A stretch of DNA of 64,000 nt from Leucobacter edaphi (GTDB lineage: Bacteria > Actinomycetota > Actinomycetes > Actinomycetales > Microbacteriaceae): positions 62,001-126,000 of the forward strand of contig NZ_JAEHOI010000002.1 of NCBI RefSeq assembly GCF_016522535.1, given 5' to 3'. This document shows positions 47,106 through 56,715 of the stretch, piece by piece. A program made the position numbers and the translations under genes. Within the stretch, counting starts at the first letter, position 1. Each line of letters begins with the position of its first letter. The notes under the pieces were generated by a model. The model saw only the letters and a program-made list of their open reading frames with translations. It was not told the DNA's origin and did not search any database.

Positions 47106-47753
47106 ATGAGCAGTGTCGGATTACTGTATGTCGGCGCGGTGCTGTGCATCAACGGGCTCATGCTCCTCGGGCTCATCCCCGCGAAAGCTGCGGCGGCCAT
47201 GAACCTATTCGTCGGCGGAATGCAGGTCGTGTTCCCGACGATCATTCTGGTGCAGTCGGGAGGCGATCCGGCGATCATCCTCGGAGCATCCGGCCTCTTT
47301 CTCTTCGGCTTCACCTACCTCTACGTCGCATGGAACGCGCTCACCGGCGCCAGCGGCGAGGGCCTCGGCTGGTTCTCCCTCTTCGTGGCCTGCTGCGCCG
47401 TGGTCTATGGGATCCTGCAGTTCACCACCGTGCACGACCCGGTGTTCGGGATGATCTGGTTCTCGTGGGCCGCGCTCTGGCTCCTCTTCTTCCTGCTGCT
47501 CGCCCTCGGCAAGGACTCGCTCGACCGCTGGACGGGCTGGTTCGCCCTGTTCCTCGGCGTCGCGACCGGGGCAGTGCCCGCCTTCCTCCTGCTGACCGGG
47601 GCCTATCGAACCGGCATGACCGAGGGGCTGATCGCCGGGGTGATCCTGGCCGTGCTCTTTGTCGTCGCCGCGGTGCTCGGGCGGCGATCCGGAACCGGAC
47701 CAGGATCCGCCCCTGCCGCGCCAGCCGAGACGCCACGCGCGACCACCGTCTGA
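47106..47753 (+). CDS. amiS: AmiS/UreI family amide or urea channel
   Basis: 215 residues with six to seven membrane segments. The start GLLYVGAVLCINGLMLLG and the FGFTYLYVAWN segment near residue 66 are typical of the AmiS/UreI family, which lets short amides or urea through the membrane. Codon 6 is TTA, rare in such a GC-rich genome. ATG 47106 follows GAGGGGG. First gene of the formamide module. Confidence 0.93.
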   Translation: MSSVGLLYVGAVLCINGLMLLGLIPAKAAAAMNLFVGGMQVVFPTIILVQSGGDPAIILGASGLFLFGFTYLYVAWNALTGASGEGLGWFSLFVACCAVVYGILQFTTVHDPVFGMIWFSWAALWLLFFLLLALGKDSLDRWTGWFALFLGVATGAVPAFLLLTGAYRTGMTEGLIAGVILAVLFVVAAVLGRRSGTGPGSAPAAPAETPRATTV

Positions 47754-47826
47754 GCCGGGACAGGCCCCCGGACCGGCCGACCGAACCACCGACCACTCAC
47801 CACCGAAACACCGAGGAGAAGACCCG

Positions 47827-48114
47827 ATGCCGAGTTACAGCTTCCGCTGCGAGGCCGGATGCCGATACGACGCGATGTACTCGATGGCCGAGGTGCCGAA
47901 GACGGCGGAGTGCCGCGTCTGCGGCGCGGAGGCGCGGCGGGCGGTCACGGCCCCGCACCTGTCGGGTGCCGGATCCTCAGCGTTCAAGCTCGTCGACAGC
48001 GCTGCCCGCAGCGCCCACGAACCGCAGGTCGTCGGGTCCCTCCCGACGGCGGGGCCAGCGAAACGGCAACCCGTGACGCGCAACCCGCTGCACGCAAAAC
48101 TGCCACGTCCATAG
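47827..48114 (+). CDS. fmdB: FmdB-type zinc ribbon protein
   Basis: 95 residues with a zinc ribbon: CEAGCRYDAMYSM (first Cys pair) and CRVCGAEARRA (second pair), the FmdB/PSPlike layout in which C-terminal residues are variable. It regularly accompanies formamidase genes and may be regulatory. ATG 47827 follows GAGGAGA. Confidence 0.88.
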   Translation: MPSYSFRCEAGCRYDAMYSMAEVPKTAECRVCGAEARRAVTAPHLSGAGSSAFKLVDSAARSAHEPQVVGSLPTAGPAKRQPVTRNPLHAKLPRP

Positions 48115-48175
48115 CCGGGCGGTGCACCGCGACGGCGCCGATGCCGTCAACTGATGAAGGAAGAAGGTGGGGCTC

Positions 48176-49426
48176 ATGCCCGAAACCATTTTCAAGCTGG
48201 ACTCAAACAAGAAGTTCGTCGACCAGGAGAAACTCGGACACAACCGGTGGCACCCGGAGATCCCGCCGGTCGCAACGGTGAAGCCGGGGGAGTCGTTCCG
48301 CGTCGACTGCCGCGAGTGGTTCGACGGCGCGATCAAGAACGACGACTCGGCACAGGACATCCTCGACGCCCCGCTGCTCACCGTGCACACGCTGAGCGGC
48401 CCCTTCGCCGTCGAGGGCGCGCAGCCCGGCGACCTGCTCATCGTCGACATCCTCGACGTCGGCCCGATCCCGCAGGAGGAGGGTCCGCTCGCCGGCCAGG
48501 GCTGGGGCTACACGGGCATCTTCGCGAAGCGCAACGGCGGCGGCTTCCTCACGGACCAGTTCCCCGACGCGTACAAGGCCGTCTGGGACTTCTCCGGGCA
48601 GACCGCGACCTCGCGCCACGTGCCCGGCGTCTCGTTCACGGGACTCATCCATCCGGGCCTCATGGGCACCGCTCCCTCGGCGGAACTGCTCGCGAAGTGG
48701 AACGCCCGCGAGGGCGCCTTGATCGCGACGGATCCGGATCGCGTCCCGCCGCTCGCGCTGCCGCCCGAGGCGGAGCACGCCGTGCTCGGCGGGGTGCCGC
48801 GTGACGAGTGGGGCCGCGTCGGCTCGGAGGCCGCCCGCACCGCCCCGCCGCGTGAGAACGGCGGCAACCAGGACATCAAGAACCTGAGCAAGGGCACGCG
48901 CATCTTCTACCCCGTGTACGTCGACGGTGCGAACCTCTCGGTCGGCGACCTGCACTTCTCGCAGGGCGACGGCGAGATCACGTTCTGCGGCGCGATCGAG
49001 ATGGGCGGCTTCATCGACCTCCGCGTCGACCTCATCAAGGGCGGCATGGAGACCTATGGCGTGTCGGAGAACGCGATCTTCATGCCGGGCAACGTCGAGC
49101 CGAACTACAGCCAGTGGCTCGCGTTCTCGGGCACCTCGGTGACGCTCGAGGGTGAGCAGCGCTACCTCGACTCGCACCTGTCGTACCAGCGCGCCTGTCT
49201 CCACGCGATCGACTACCTCGTGAAGTTCGGCTACAGCCCCGAGCAGGCTTACCTGCTCCTCGGCGCAGCTCCGATCGAGGGCCGCCTCTCCGGCGTCGTC
49301 GACATCCCGAACTCGTGCGCGACGGTGTACCTGCCGACCGCGATCTTCGACTTCGACGTCCGACCGTCGGCCTCCGGTCCGCACCAGATCGATCCGGGCA
49401 TGGGCGCACCCCGCGCGGCCGGCTAG
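48176..49426 (+). CDS. fmdA: Formamidase
   Basis: Hydrolyses formamide to formate and ammonia. 416 residues, matching the FmdA/AmdA acetamidase/formamidase fold: KPGESFRVDCREWFDG near residue 40, HTLSGPFAVEGAQPGD, the WDFSGQ segment, and the metal/active-site region GDLHFSQGDGEITFCGAIEM near residue 258. Length and ends favour formamidase over acetamidase. ATG 48176 is preferred over GTG 48167. Closes the amiS-fmdB-fmdA set. Confidence 0.93.
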   Translation: MPETIFKLDSNKKFVDQEKLGHNRWHPEIPPVATVKPGESFRVDCREWFDGAIKNDDSAQDILDAPLLTVHTLSGPFAVEGAQPGDLLIVDILDVGPIPQEEGPLAGQGWGYTGIFAKRNGGGFLTDQFPDAYKAVWDFSGQTATSRHVPGVSFTGLIHPGLMGTAPSAELLAKWNAREGALIATDPDRVPPLALPPEAEHAVLGGVPRDEWGRVGSEAARTAPPRENGGNQDIKNLSKGTRIFYPVYVDGANLSVGDLHFSQGDGEITFCGAIEMGGFIDLRVDLIKGGMETYGVSENAIFMPGNVEPNYSQWLAFSGTSVTLEGEQRYLDSHLSYQRACLHAIDYLVKFGYSPEQAYLLLGAAPIEGRLSGVVDIPNSCATVYLPTAIFDFDVRPSASGPHQIDPGMGAPRAAG

Positions 49427-49436
49427 GCGGTTCCGC

Positions 49437-49490
49437 GCACCAGCCCCCGCGGGCCCGCGATTCGCTTCGCAGGCTCGCGGGGGCTGGTGC
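49437..49490 (+). terminator. Hairpin terminator after fmdA
   Basis: 15-bp perfect stem (49437-49451 with 49476-49490) around a 24-nt loop; GC-rich and without a T-tract. Confidence 0.65.
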
Positions 49491-49608
49491 GTGCGGGGGA
49501 AGTCTCTCCGGGCGCCTGGCATCGAGAAGTAAGTGATTCTTCCCGTTCACAATGGTGCGAGGGGTGATCCCAGTTGCTGGGGAATCATCACGGGAGAGGA
49601 GCGGGTCG

Positions 49609-49836
49609 ATGCGCAAGTGGAGCCCCGGCCTCGTGTGGGTCGGCGTCAGCCTGATCGTCATCGGCGCCGCGCTCACGGGCGTTCAGATTGCCTGGTTCGA
49701 TCTGAACCTCGTTGCCGTGCTCTCGAAGGTGTTCCTCGTAGTCCTGGGCGTGGCGCTCCTCTGGCAATCCGCGCGAAACGGTCGAGGGCGCGAGAAGGCA
49801 CCTCATTCTGCGTCAGGCGTAGAGGGCGCAGAATGA
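49609..49836 (+). CDS. Small two-pass membrane protein
   Basis: 75 residues with two hydrophobic segments (GLVWVGVSLIVIGAALTGV and LVAVLSKVFLVVLGVALLW) and a basic C-terminal tail. ATG 49609 follows GAGGAG. No family recalled. Convergent with the molybdo-oxidoreductase gene, 30 bp away. Confidence 0.65.
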   Translation: MRKWSPGLVWVGVSLIVIGAALTGVQIAWFDLNLVAVLSKVFLVVLGVALLWQSARNGRGREKAPHSASGVEGAE

Positions 49837-49866
49837 GGTGCATCCAGGGCGGGCTGACCTGACGGG

Positions 49867-52191
49867 TCAGACCGTGACGGGCCGCCCCACGCCGGCGGGC
49901 GTCGACGACGGCTCGAGCCGGATCACGACGGCCTTCGAGACCGGGGTGTTGCTGCCGATCGCCGTGCTGTCGAGGGGGACGAGCACGTTCGCCTCGGGGA
50001 AGTAAGCAGCCGCGCAGCCGCGGGCCGTCGGGTAGGAGACGATCCGGAAGCCGCGGAGCACGCGATCGGGCTGGTCGGGCCACTCGCTGAAGATGTCGAC
50101 GGTCTGGCCGTCGCTCAGGCCGAGCTCAGCGAGATCGTCCGGGTGGACGAAGATCACGTAGCGGCCCTTCTTGATGCCGCGATAGCGGTCGTTGAGGCTG
50201 TAGATCGTCGTGTTGAACTGATCGTGGGAGCGGAGCGTCTGCAGCAGCAGGCGTCCGGGCGGGCAGTCGACCGGTTCGGCCGTGTTGACCGTGATGCGCG
50301 CCTTGCCCGTTTCCGTTTCGAAGCGGCGCTCGTCGCGCGGCGGGTTCGGGAGGACGAAGCCGTCGCGGCGGCGCGTCTTCTCGTTGTAGTTGTCGCACCC
50401 GGGCACGACGCGCGAGATGTGATCCCGGATCACGTCGTAGTTATCCACCATGCCGAGCCAGTCGATCCCGAGGCTGTCGCCGAGCGTTGCGTGGGCGATG
50501 CCGCCGATGATCGCGACCTCCGACCGCACGGTGTCCGCGATCGGTTCGATCTGGCCGTGCGAGGCGTGCACCGCGCAGACCGAGTCCTCGACCGTGATGT
50601 ACTGCGGGCCGCTCAGCTGCTGGTCGACCTCGGTGCGGCCGAGCACCGGGAGGATCAGGGCTTTCTTCCCCGTGACGACGTGGGAGCGGTTGAGTTTCGT
50701 GGAGAGCTGCACGCTGAGCGTGGTCTTCCGCATCGCTTCCTCGGCGAGGTTCGAGTCGGAGATCGCGCCGAGCAGGTTGCCGCCGAGACCCACCCACACC
50801 TTGATCTTGCCGTCGGCGAGCGCGCGAATGCCGTGCACCGCGTCGACGCCGTGATCGCGCGGCGGATCGAAGTTGAACTCCTTGCCGAGCGCGTCGAGGA
50901 ACGAGTCGGGCATCTGCTCCCACACGCCCATCGTGCGGTCGCCCTGCACGTTCGAGTGGCCGCGGATCGGGGAGGCGCCGGCGCCCGGCTTGCCGATGTT
51001 GCCGCGGAGCAGCAGGAGGTTGATGATCTCCTTGATCGTGTCGACGCCCTGGCGGTGCTGCGTGATGCCCATGGCCCAGCAGATGATCACGCGGTTCGAC
51101 TCGAGGTACCGCTTCGCGAACTCGTCGATCTCGGCGGTCGCGAGGCCCGTGGCCTGCTCGACGTTGCGCTCGTCGATCGTCTGGATGTGCTCGGCGAACT
51201 CCTCGAAGCCGTCGCAGTAGCGCTCGATGAAGTCGTGGTCGAGCACCCGGCCGGGGTTCTTCGCCTCGGCCTCCAGCACCCGCTTGGACACGGCCTGCAG
51301 GAGGGCCATGTCGCCGCCGAGGCGCACCTGCATGAACTGGTCGGCGATCTGCAGCGGCTTGCCGATGTAGCCGCGCACGGTCTGCGGATCCTTGTAGCCG
51401 ATGAGGCCAGCCTCGGGGAGCGGGTTGACGGCGATGATCTTCGCGCCGTTCTTCTTCGCGTCCTCGAGCGCCGTGAGCATGCGCGGGTGGTTCGTGCCGG
51501 GGTTCTGACCCATGATGATGATCAGATCCGACTCGAGGAAGTCGTTGTAGGAGACCGTCGACTTGCCGATCCCGACCGAATAGGTCATCGCCGTGCCGGT
51601 GGACTCGTGGCACATGTTCGAGCAGTCGGGCAGGTTGTTCGTGCCGTAGGCGCGGGCGAAGAGCTGGTAGAGGAAGGCGGCCTCGTTGGAGGCGCGGCCG
51701 CTCGTGTAGAACGACGCCTCGTTGGGGTGGTCGAGCGCGTTGAGCTCGTCGGCGACGATCTGGAACGCCCGGTCCCAGCTGACGGGCACGTAGTGGTCGG
51801 ATCCCTCGTCCTTGAACATGGGCTCCGTGATCCTGCCCTGCTGGCCGAGCCAGTACTCGGTCTTGTCGAGCATCGAGATCACCGAGTTCTCCTTGAAGAA
51901 CTTGCGCGACACCTTCAGCGGGGTCGCCTCCCAGGTGACCGCCTTTCCGCCGTTCTCGCAGAACTCGGCGATCTTGCGGTGGCTCGGATCGGGCCACGCG
52001 CAGCTCATGCAGTCGAAGCCGTCCTTCTGGTTGATCTTCGTCATGAGCCGCACGGTGCGCGGCAGGCCCATGTCGAGGATCGCGGGCTCCATGGAGTGGT
52101 ACACGCCGCCGAAACCGGCAGCGTAGTCCTTCGGCGGCCCGACCTCGATCTCGTCGTCGGAGAAGTCCTCGCGGGGTGCTTTCGGGCTCAT
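49867..52191 (-). CDS. FdhF/YdeP-type molybdopterin oxidoreductase
   Basis: 774 residues, a bis-MGD enzyme of the DMSO-reductase superfamily. The N-terminal iron-sulfur ligands are reduced to CMSC (Cys 61, 64) plus Cys 78. The metal-ligand cysteine is in SNMCHESTG near residue 194. [29 protein letters not shown] and a C-terminal molydopterin dinucleotide domain ([11 protein letters not shown]) follow. The family contains formate dehydrogenase alpha subunits and the E. coli acid-resistance protein YdeP; no electron-transfer subunit gene lies next to it, so formate oxidation is likely but unproven. Coupled to fdhD by ATGA. Confidence 0.88.
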   Translation of the reverse strand: MSPKAPREDFSDDEIEVGPPKDYAAGFGGVYHSMEPAILDMGLPRTVRLMTKINQKDGFDCMSCAWPDPSHRKIAEFCENGGKAVTWEATPLKVSRKFFKENSVISMLDKTEYWLGQQGRITEPMFKDEGSDHYVPVSWDRAFQIVADELNALDHPNEASFYTSGRASNEAAFLYQLFARAYGTNNLPDCSNMCHESTGTAMTYSVGIGKSTVSYNDFLESDLIIIMGQNPGTNHPRMLTALEDAKKNGAKIIAVNPLPEAGLIGYKDPQTVRGYIGKPLQIADQFMQVRLGGDMALLQAVSKRVLEAEAKNPGRVLDHDFIERYCDGFEEFAEHIQTIDERNVEQATGLATAEIDEFAKRYLESNRVIICWAMGITQHRQGVDTIKEIINLLLLRGNIGKPGAGASPIRGHSNVQGDRTMGVWEQMPDSFLDALGKEFNFDPPRDHGVDAVHGIRALADGKIKVWVGLGGNLLGAISDSNLAEEAMRKTTLSVQLSTKLNRSHVVTGKKALILPVLGRTEVDQQLSGPQYITVEDSVCAVHASHGQIEPIADTVRSEVAIIGGIAHATLGDSLGIDWLGMVDNYDVIRDHISRVVPGCDNYNEKTRRRDGFVLPNPPRDERRFETETGKARITVNTAEPVDCPPGRLLLQTLRSHDQFNTTIYSLNDRYRGIKKGRYVIFVHPDDLAELGLSDGQTVDIFSEWPDQPDRVLRGFRIVSYPTARGCAAAYFPEANVLVPLDSTAIGSNTPVSKAVVIRLEPSSTPAGVGRPVTV

Positions 52192-53093
52192 TGGACTACC
52201 GCCTTTTCAGTGAGACGCGGCGAAGGTTCCTCCCGCGCGAGGCTCGGCTCCTCATCGGAGCCTGAATCGGTGATGCGATCGGGTCGCGAGTACACGACCA
52301 TGGTCTCGCCGCGGAGGAACCCCACGAGCGTGAGCCCCGCCTCGTCGGCGAGGTCTGCGGCGAGCGACGACGGGGCGGACACCGCGCTGAGCATCGGAAT
52401 GCCCGCCATCAGGGCTTTCTGCGTGAGCTCGAAGCTCGCGCGACCCGAGACCATGAGCACGCACGAGCGAGCGGGGAAGCGGCCGTTCATGAGGGCCCAG
52501 CCGACGACCTTGTCGACCGCGTTGTGCCGGCCGACGTCCTCGCGGAGGACGAGGAGTTCGCCCGTCTCCCCGTCGAAGAGTCCCGCAGCGTGCAGGCCGC
52601 CCGTGCGGTCGAACGCCGCCTGTTCGGCGCGGAGCGCGTCGGGGAACCCGATCAGCAGGGAGGTGTCGATCGACAGGGGATCAGCGTCGACGCGATAGCG
52701 GCTCTGCGTGCGAACGGCATCGATGCTCGCCTTCCCGCACAGGCCGCACGAACTGGTCGTGTAAAAGTTGCGCTCGATGCTCGGATCCGGCGGAGCAACG
52801 CCCGGGGCGAGCGTGACGTCGAGCACGTTGTAGGTGTTGCCGTCATCGGCCGTCGCACCGGCGCAGTAGCGCGCGGTCGTGAAGTCCTCGGGGGAGTGGA
52901 TCACACCCTCGGAGACGAGGAAGCCGGCCGCGAGCTCGACGTCGTGGCCGGGGGTGCGCATGGTGACCGCGAGCGACTTCCCGCCGACGCGGATCTCGAG
53001 CGGCTCCTCCACCGCGAGGAAATCGGCGCGCCGGGTCACGGAGCGACCGGCTGCGATGCGGGTCACTCGCCTGCGAGCGGTGATTCGTGACAC
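52188..53093 (-). CDS. fdhD: Formate dehydrogenase accessory sulfurtransferase FdhD
   Basis: Delivers sulfur to the bis-MGD cofactor of formate dehydrogenases. 301 residues with the catalytic SSCGLCGK (Cys 116 and 119), [13 protein letters not shown] and [13 protein letters not shown]. The start is GTG 53093, with AGGAAG very close upstream. Its stop overlaps the start of the oxidoreductase gene, so the two are one operon, which supports the oxidoreductase being an FdhD client. Confidence 0.95.
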   Translation of the reverse strand: MSRITARRRVTRIAAGRSVTRRADFLAVEEPLEIRVGGKSLAVTMRTPGHDVELAAGFLVSEGVIHSPEDFTTARYCAGATADDGNTYNVLDVTLAPGVAPPDPSIERNFYTTSSCGLCGKASIDAVRTQSRYRVDADPLSIDTSLLIGFPDALRAEQAAFDRTGGLHAAGLFDGETGELLVLREDVGRHNAVDKVVGWALMNGRFPARSCVLMVSGRASFELTQKALMAGIPMLSAVSAPSSLAADLADEAGLTLVGFLRGETMVVYSRPDRITDSGSDEEPSLAREEPSPRLTEKAVVQ

Positions 53094-53135
53094 ACTTCCT
53101 GGATAGCATCGAAAGCAGGTGGGGGCAAGGTGACG

Positions 53136-53157
53136 GCCCGCTTGAGCGGGCGTTTTT
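53136..53157 (+). terminator. Intrinsic terminator inside the leader of moeA copy 2
   Basis: GCCCGC-TTGA-GCGGGC followed by GTTTTT, a textbook factor-independent terminator. It lies between the divergent fdhD and the second moeA, and is oriented so that only a plus-strand transcript starting in this 122-bp gap could meet it. A TAGCAT box at 53104-53109 could start such a transcript. It may act as an attenuator for moeA2-mobA. Confidence 0.6.
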
Positions 53158-53215
53158 CCATAAATACGAGGCGTTTCGGGATGAGATTCCGGACGCGCAG
53201 GCGAAGGGCGGGTCC

Positions 53216-54460
53216 GTGGCCAGTACTCCCGAGCAGCATCGCGAGTGGATCCTGGGAGAAATTCCCCTGCTCCCGATCGAGAATCGCGCTATCCGTGACG
53301 GGCTCGGCCTGACGCTCGCCGCCGATGTGCGGGCCGTCAACGATCTCCCGCTCTGGGAGAACTCCGCGATGGACGGGTACGCGGTGCGGGGTGAAGACCT
53401 CGACGGCGCTGCGGAGGACGCCCCGGTTTTTCTCGATATCGTCGGCGAGGTGCCAGCCGGGAGCGCTGAGGACCCCGACCTGCCGCGCGGGACCGCGGTG
53501 AGGATCATGACCGGCGCCCCGCTCCCGACCGCGGCCGACACCGTGGTTCGTGTGGAGGACACCGTGTCCGAGACCGGGGCGCGCGGCGAGTGGGCCGCGG
53601 AACGGGTCGGGATCCGCGCGGTCCCCGAACCGGGGGCGAATGTCCGCAAGCAGGGTGAGGACACGAGCGCGGGCGCGGTGATCGCCTCGGCCGGCGAATT
53701 GCTCGGCGCGCAGCGGCTCGCGGCGCTCGCGGCGGCCGGGGTGGCAGAGGTGCCGGTGCGCAGGCGGCCGCGCGTGGCGGTGATCGCGACCGGATCGGAG
53801 CTTGCGAGCCCGGGAGAACCACTGATCCGGGGGCAGATCCCAGAGTCGAACTCCGTCCTCCTCGCCGGGCTCGTCGAGGCGGCGGGAGCGGATCTCGTTT
53901 CCGTCGAGGTCAGCGCCGACGACGCCGAAGCGTTCGCCTCGCGGATCGCCGGCCTCGCCGGCGCGTGCGACGTCATCGTGACGAGCGGCGGCGTCGGACC
54001 GGGCCGGCACGACATCGTCCGCATCGCCCTCGAGGACGAACCGGGAGTGCGGTCCGTGCGGGTCGCCGTGCGCCCCGGTCAGCCGCAGTGCGTTGGCTCG
54101 CTCCGCTCGGGCGGCTGGATCTTCGCGCTTCCCGGAAACCCGGTGAGCGCCGCCGTGAGCTTCGAACTCTTCGTGCGTCCCGCCCTGCTGCGCATGCAGG
54201 GCCGGACGCGCACCGCCCGGCTACGCGTGCCGGCCACCGCCGAGCGCGAGTGGCGGGGAGTCACCGGGAGGCTGCAGGTGCTGCCCGTGCGCGTCACGGA
54301 AACAGACGCCGGGCTGACATGCCGTCCCGCGGTCGATCCGCGAGGCGTCTCCCACGCCGTCGGCGGACACGGGAGCGCGGACGGCTACGCCCTCGTGGGG
54401 CCGGAACGCGGCGACGTGGCCGCGGGTGAGACCGTCGACGTGATCCTGGTGGACGCGTGA
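53216..54460 (+). CDS. moeA: Molybdopterin molybdenumtransferase (second copy)
   Basis: 414 residues with [15 protein letters not shown] near residue 49, [14 protein letters not shown] near residue 97, [25 protein letters not shown] near residue 256 and [14 protein letters not shown]. The stretch [11 protein letters not shown] departs from the usual TSGGVSxGxxD by two residues. GTG 53216 follows AAGGGCGGG. Overlaps mobA by 4 bp, giving a moeA2-mobA-DUF6457 operon dedicated to the late steps of cofactor assembly. Confidence 0.9.
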   Translation: MASTPEQHREWILGEIPLLPIENRAIRDGLGLTLAADVRAVNDLPLWENSAMDGYAVRGEDLDGAAEDAPVFLDIVGEVPAGSAEDPDLPRGTAVRIMTGAPLPTAADTVVRVEDTVSETGARGEWAAERVGIRAVPEPGANVRKQGEDTSAGAVIASAGELLGAQRLAALAAAGVAEVPVRRRPRVAVIATGSELASPGEPLIRGQIPESNSVLLAGLVEAAGADLVSVEVSADDAEAFASRIAGLAGACDVIVTSGGVGPGRHDIVRIALEDEPGVRSVRVAVRPGQPQCVGSLRSGGWIFALPGNPVSAAVSFELFVRPALLRMQGRTRTARLRVPATAEREWRGVTGRLQVLPVRVTETDAGLTCRPAVDPRGVSHAVGGHGSADGYALVGPERGDVAAGETVDVILVDA

Positions 54461-55068
54461 GCGGCGGGCGCAGCGCCCAGGCGGCGATCGCGATCATCCT
54501 GGCCGGCGGGCGCGGGAGCCGGCTCGGCGGCCGGGACAAGGCCGCGATCACACTCGGCGGAGAACGGCTCGTCGATCGAGCCGTGAGCGCGGCCCGCGAC
54601 GGCGGTGCCCTGGCCGTGATCGTCGCGGGTCCGGCTGCGGCGGTCCCGCCCGGGTGCATCGGGGTCCGCGAGGAGCCGGCGTACGGTGGGCCGCTCGCGG
54701 CGCTCGCCGCGGCGCTCGAGCGGCCAGAGGCGGCAACGGCGACCGAGACGCTGCTGCTGTCGTGCGATCTCGTCGACCCCGCCGCGGTCGTCGGCCGCCT
54801 GAGCGGGGCACGGTGGCCGGCCGGCGCCGACGCCCTCGTGCTGCGCGATCCCGATGGCCGCGAGCAGTGGCTCGCCGGGCGCTACCGCCTCGCGCCGCTC
54901 CGCGAGGGCGTGACGGCGCTCGGCGCGGTCTCCGGGCTGCCCATCCGCCAAGCGCTCTCGGGCCTGCGGATCGCCTGGCTCGACACCGCGGCCGACGATG
55001 TTGCGGACATCGATACGCCCGAGGATCTGGATCGGGCGCGCGCTCGCAGTGAATTGGGTGCAGACTGA
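54457..55068 (+). CDS. mobA: Molybdenum cofactor guanylyltransferase
   Basis: Attaches GMP to Mo-molybdopterin, giving the MGD form used by FdhF-type enzymes. 203 residues with the nucleotidyltransferase motif LAGGRGSRLGGRDKA near residue 15 and the Asp of LLSCDLVDP. GTG start overlapping the moeA2 stop. Its presence beside fdhD and the FdhF-type gene fits a bis-MGD need. Confidence 0.92.
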   Translation: MSGGRSAQAAIAIILAGGRGSRLGGRDKAAITLGGERLVDRAVSAARDGGALAVIVAGPAAAVPPGCIGVREEPAYGGPLAALAAALERPEAATATETLLLSCDLVDPAAVVGRLSGARWPAGADALVLRDPDGREQWLAGRYRLAPLREGVTALGAVSGLPIRQALSGLRIAWLDTAADDVADIDTPEDLDRARARSELGAD

Positions 55069-55101
55069 GGGGGAAAGCCCGAGCTGAACTGGAGGAATAC
55101 C

Positions 55102-55413
55102 ATGACCCAGAACACCTACCTGCCGCCGGAAGCGCTCGAGGAGTGGCTCGCGGCCTCTGCGGCCGAACTCGGGGTCGATCCGAGCATCGTGTCGATCGCC
55201 ACGGTCCTCGACGTGGCGCGAGATGTCGCGCACGACGTCGCCCGGCCGGCCGCGCCACTCACCACGTTCCTGCTCGGTGTCGCCTTCGCGCAGGGCGCGC
55301 ACGGCCGCGACGAGTCGGTCGAGGGGGCAACGAAGGAGCTGCGCGCGCTCGCCGCGAAGGTCACGGGCCTCGCGAGCACCTGGCAGCCGGCCGCGGGAGG
55401 CGCCGAAGAATAG
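55102..55413 (+). CDS. DUF6457 domain-containing protein
   Basis: 103 residues, helical, starting LPPEALEEWLAASAAELG with the conserved VLDVARDVAHDVARPAAPLTTFLLG (partly quoted) of DUF6457. Usually annotated as a molybdopterin-guanine dinucleotide partner because it follows mobA. Preceded by GGAGG. Confidence 0.85.
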   Translation: MTQNTYLPPEALEEWLAASAAELGVDPSIVSIATVLDVARDVAHDVARPAAPLTTFLLGVAFAQGAHGRDESVEGATKELRALAAKVTGLASTWQPAAGGAEE

Positions 55414-55443
55414 CGCCCCCCGCGATCCGGATCGGCCGATCCG

Positions 55444-56643
55444 CTAGTTGCCGAGCACCTTCTGGAAGGCCTGCGCGTAGCGGTTGTCCTCCTGCGCGGT
55501 GAGCGAGCGCATGTCGAAGATCCGCTTCGACATATCCTCGTCGGGGAATACGAGCGGGTTGTCGGCGAGCTCGGGGTTGAGCTTCTGCATGGCCTCGCGC
55601 GCGCCGGCGACCGGCGTCACGTACTGCACGTACTCGGCGACCCGTGCGGCGACCTCGGGCTCGTAGTAGTAATCGATGAGCTCGTGCACCTGCTTGAACG
55701 ACTTCGTGGCTTTCGGCATCGAGAACGAGTCGATGAACACCGAGGCGCCCGACTCCGGAACGACGAACTTCCAGATCTCCTCGCCGGCCTCCTCGTTCAG
55801 GATCGCGATGTCGCCCGACCAGCACATGCCGGCCACGACGTCCTCCGTCTGCAGGTCCTGCACGTACGAGTTGCCCTTGACGTTGAAGACCTGGCCGGAG
55901 GCGAGCTGCTTCTTGACGACCTCGAGCGCGGCATCGAATTCCTTGTCGCCCCAGTCGCCAGCGATGTCGACACCCTGCTCGAGCATGATGAGGCCGAGCG
56001 TGTCGTCCTGCTCGGTGAGGAGGTTGACCTTGCCCTTGAGGTCGGGCGCCCACAGGTCCGAGACCTCCTTGATGCCCTTCGGGTAGAGCTTCGTGTTGTA
56101 CACGAGGCCGGTCATGCCCGCCTGGTAGGGGATCGACCACTGGCGATCCGGGTCGTATGACGCGTGCTTGACCATGTCGATCATCTGCGCCTCGACGTTG
56201 GGGAGCAGGGAACGATCGAACTCCCGCAGCTGCTTCTGCTCGAGGAGGCGGACGATCTGCGTGTCCGAGGGGACGAACACGTCGTAGCCGGTGTCCTGGC
56301 CGAGTTTCAGCTGGTCCTTGATCTTCGCGATGAAGGTCTTGTTGTCGTCAATGTCCTCGAAGTACTCGACCGTGATGTTCGTCTGCTCCATGAAGTCGTC
56401 GAGCGTGGGCCAGACCCCCTTGTCCTCGTCGTAGTCGAGGTAGTAGGTCCAGTTTGCCCAGCGCACGGTGCCGCCGGACCCGTCGCCCGGGCCGCTCTTT
56501 CCCGCGCACGCGGCGAGTGAGCCGGCGCCGAGCATTGCCGCGCCGAGACCGGCCCCGCGGAGCAGCTGGCGGCGATCGAACTGCGCCGAGCGAATGCGGT
56601 TGACGATTCCCGCGATCAGCGGATCTTCGGGGAGTTTCGACAT
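55444..56643 (-). CDS. potD: Spermidine/putrescine-binding lipoprotein, copy 1
   Basis: 399 residues. A DRRQLLRG twin-arginine-like motif near residue 23 and the lipobox LAAC (Cys near 46) suggest Tat export and lipidation. The mature part is a PotD-type solute-binding protein: NWTYYLDYDEDKG, FEDIDDNKTF and the DYYYEPEVAA segment near the C-terminus. ATG 56643 follows AAGGAGG. No permease or ATPase gene is adjacent; the nearest Pot transporter genes start 5.7 kb away with a second PotD. Confidence 0.9.
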   Translation of the reverse strand: MSKLPEDPLIAGIVNRIRSAQFDRRQLLRGAGLGAAMLGAGSLAACAGKSGPGDGSGGTVRWANWTYYLDYDEDKGVWPTLDDFMEQTNITVEYFEDIDDNKTFIAKIKDQLKLGQDTGYDVFVPSDTQIVRLLEQKQLREFDRSLLPNVEAQMIDMVKHASYDPDRQWSIPYQAGMTGLVYNTKLYPKGIKEVSDLWAPDLKGKVNLLTEQDDTLGLIMLEQGVDIAGDWGDKEFDAALEVVKKQLASGQVFNVKGNSYVQDLQTEDVVAGMCWSGDIAILNEEAGEEIWKFVVPESGASVFIDSFSMPKATKSFKQVHELIDYYYEPEVAARVAEYVQYVTPVAGAREAMQKLNPELADNPLVFPDEDMSKRIFDMRSLTAQEDNRYAQAFQKVLGN

Positions 56644-56715
56644 GTTCCCTCCTTTGGAAACGGGCGGTGTGCTGAGCCGCCTTTCGGACCATGCTGCCAC
56701 AGGTCCGGCCGAAAC

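Noticed and set aside
53094-53215. A known molybdenum-cofactor riboswitch upstream of moeA copy 2
   Set aside because: The gap is too short for the multi-stem Moco aptamer and no matching conserved core was seen.
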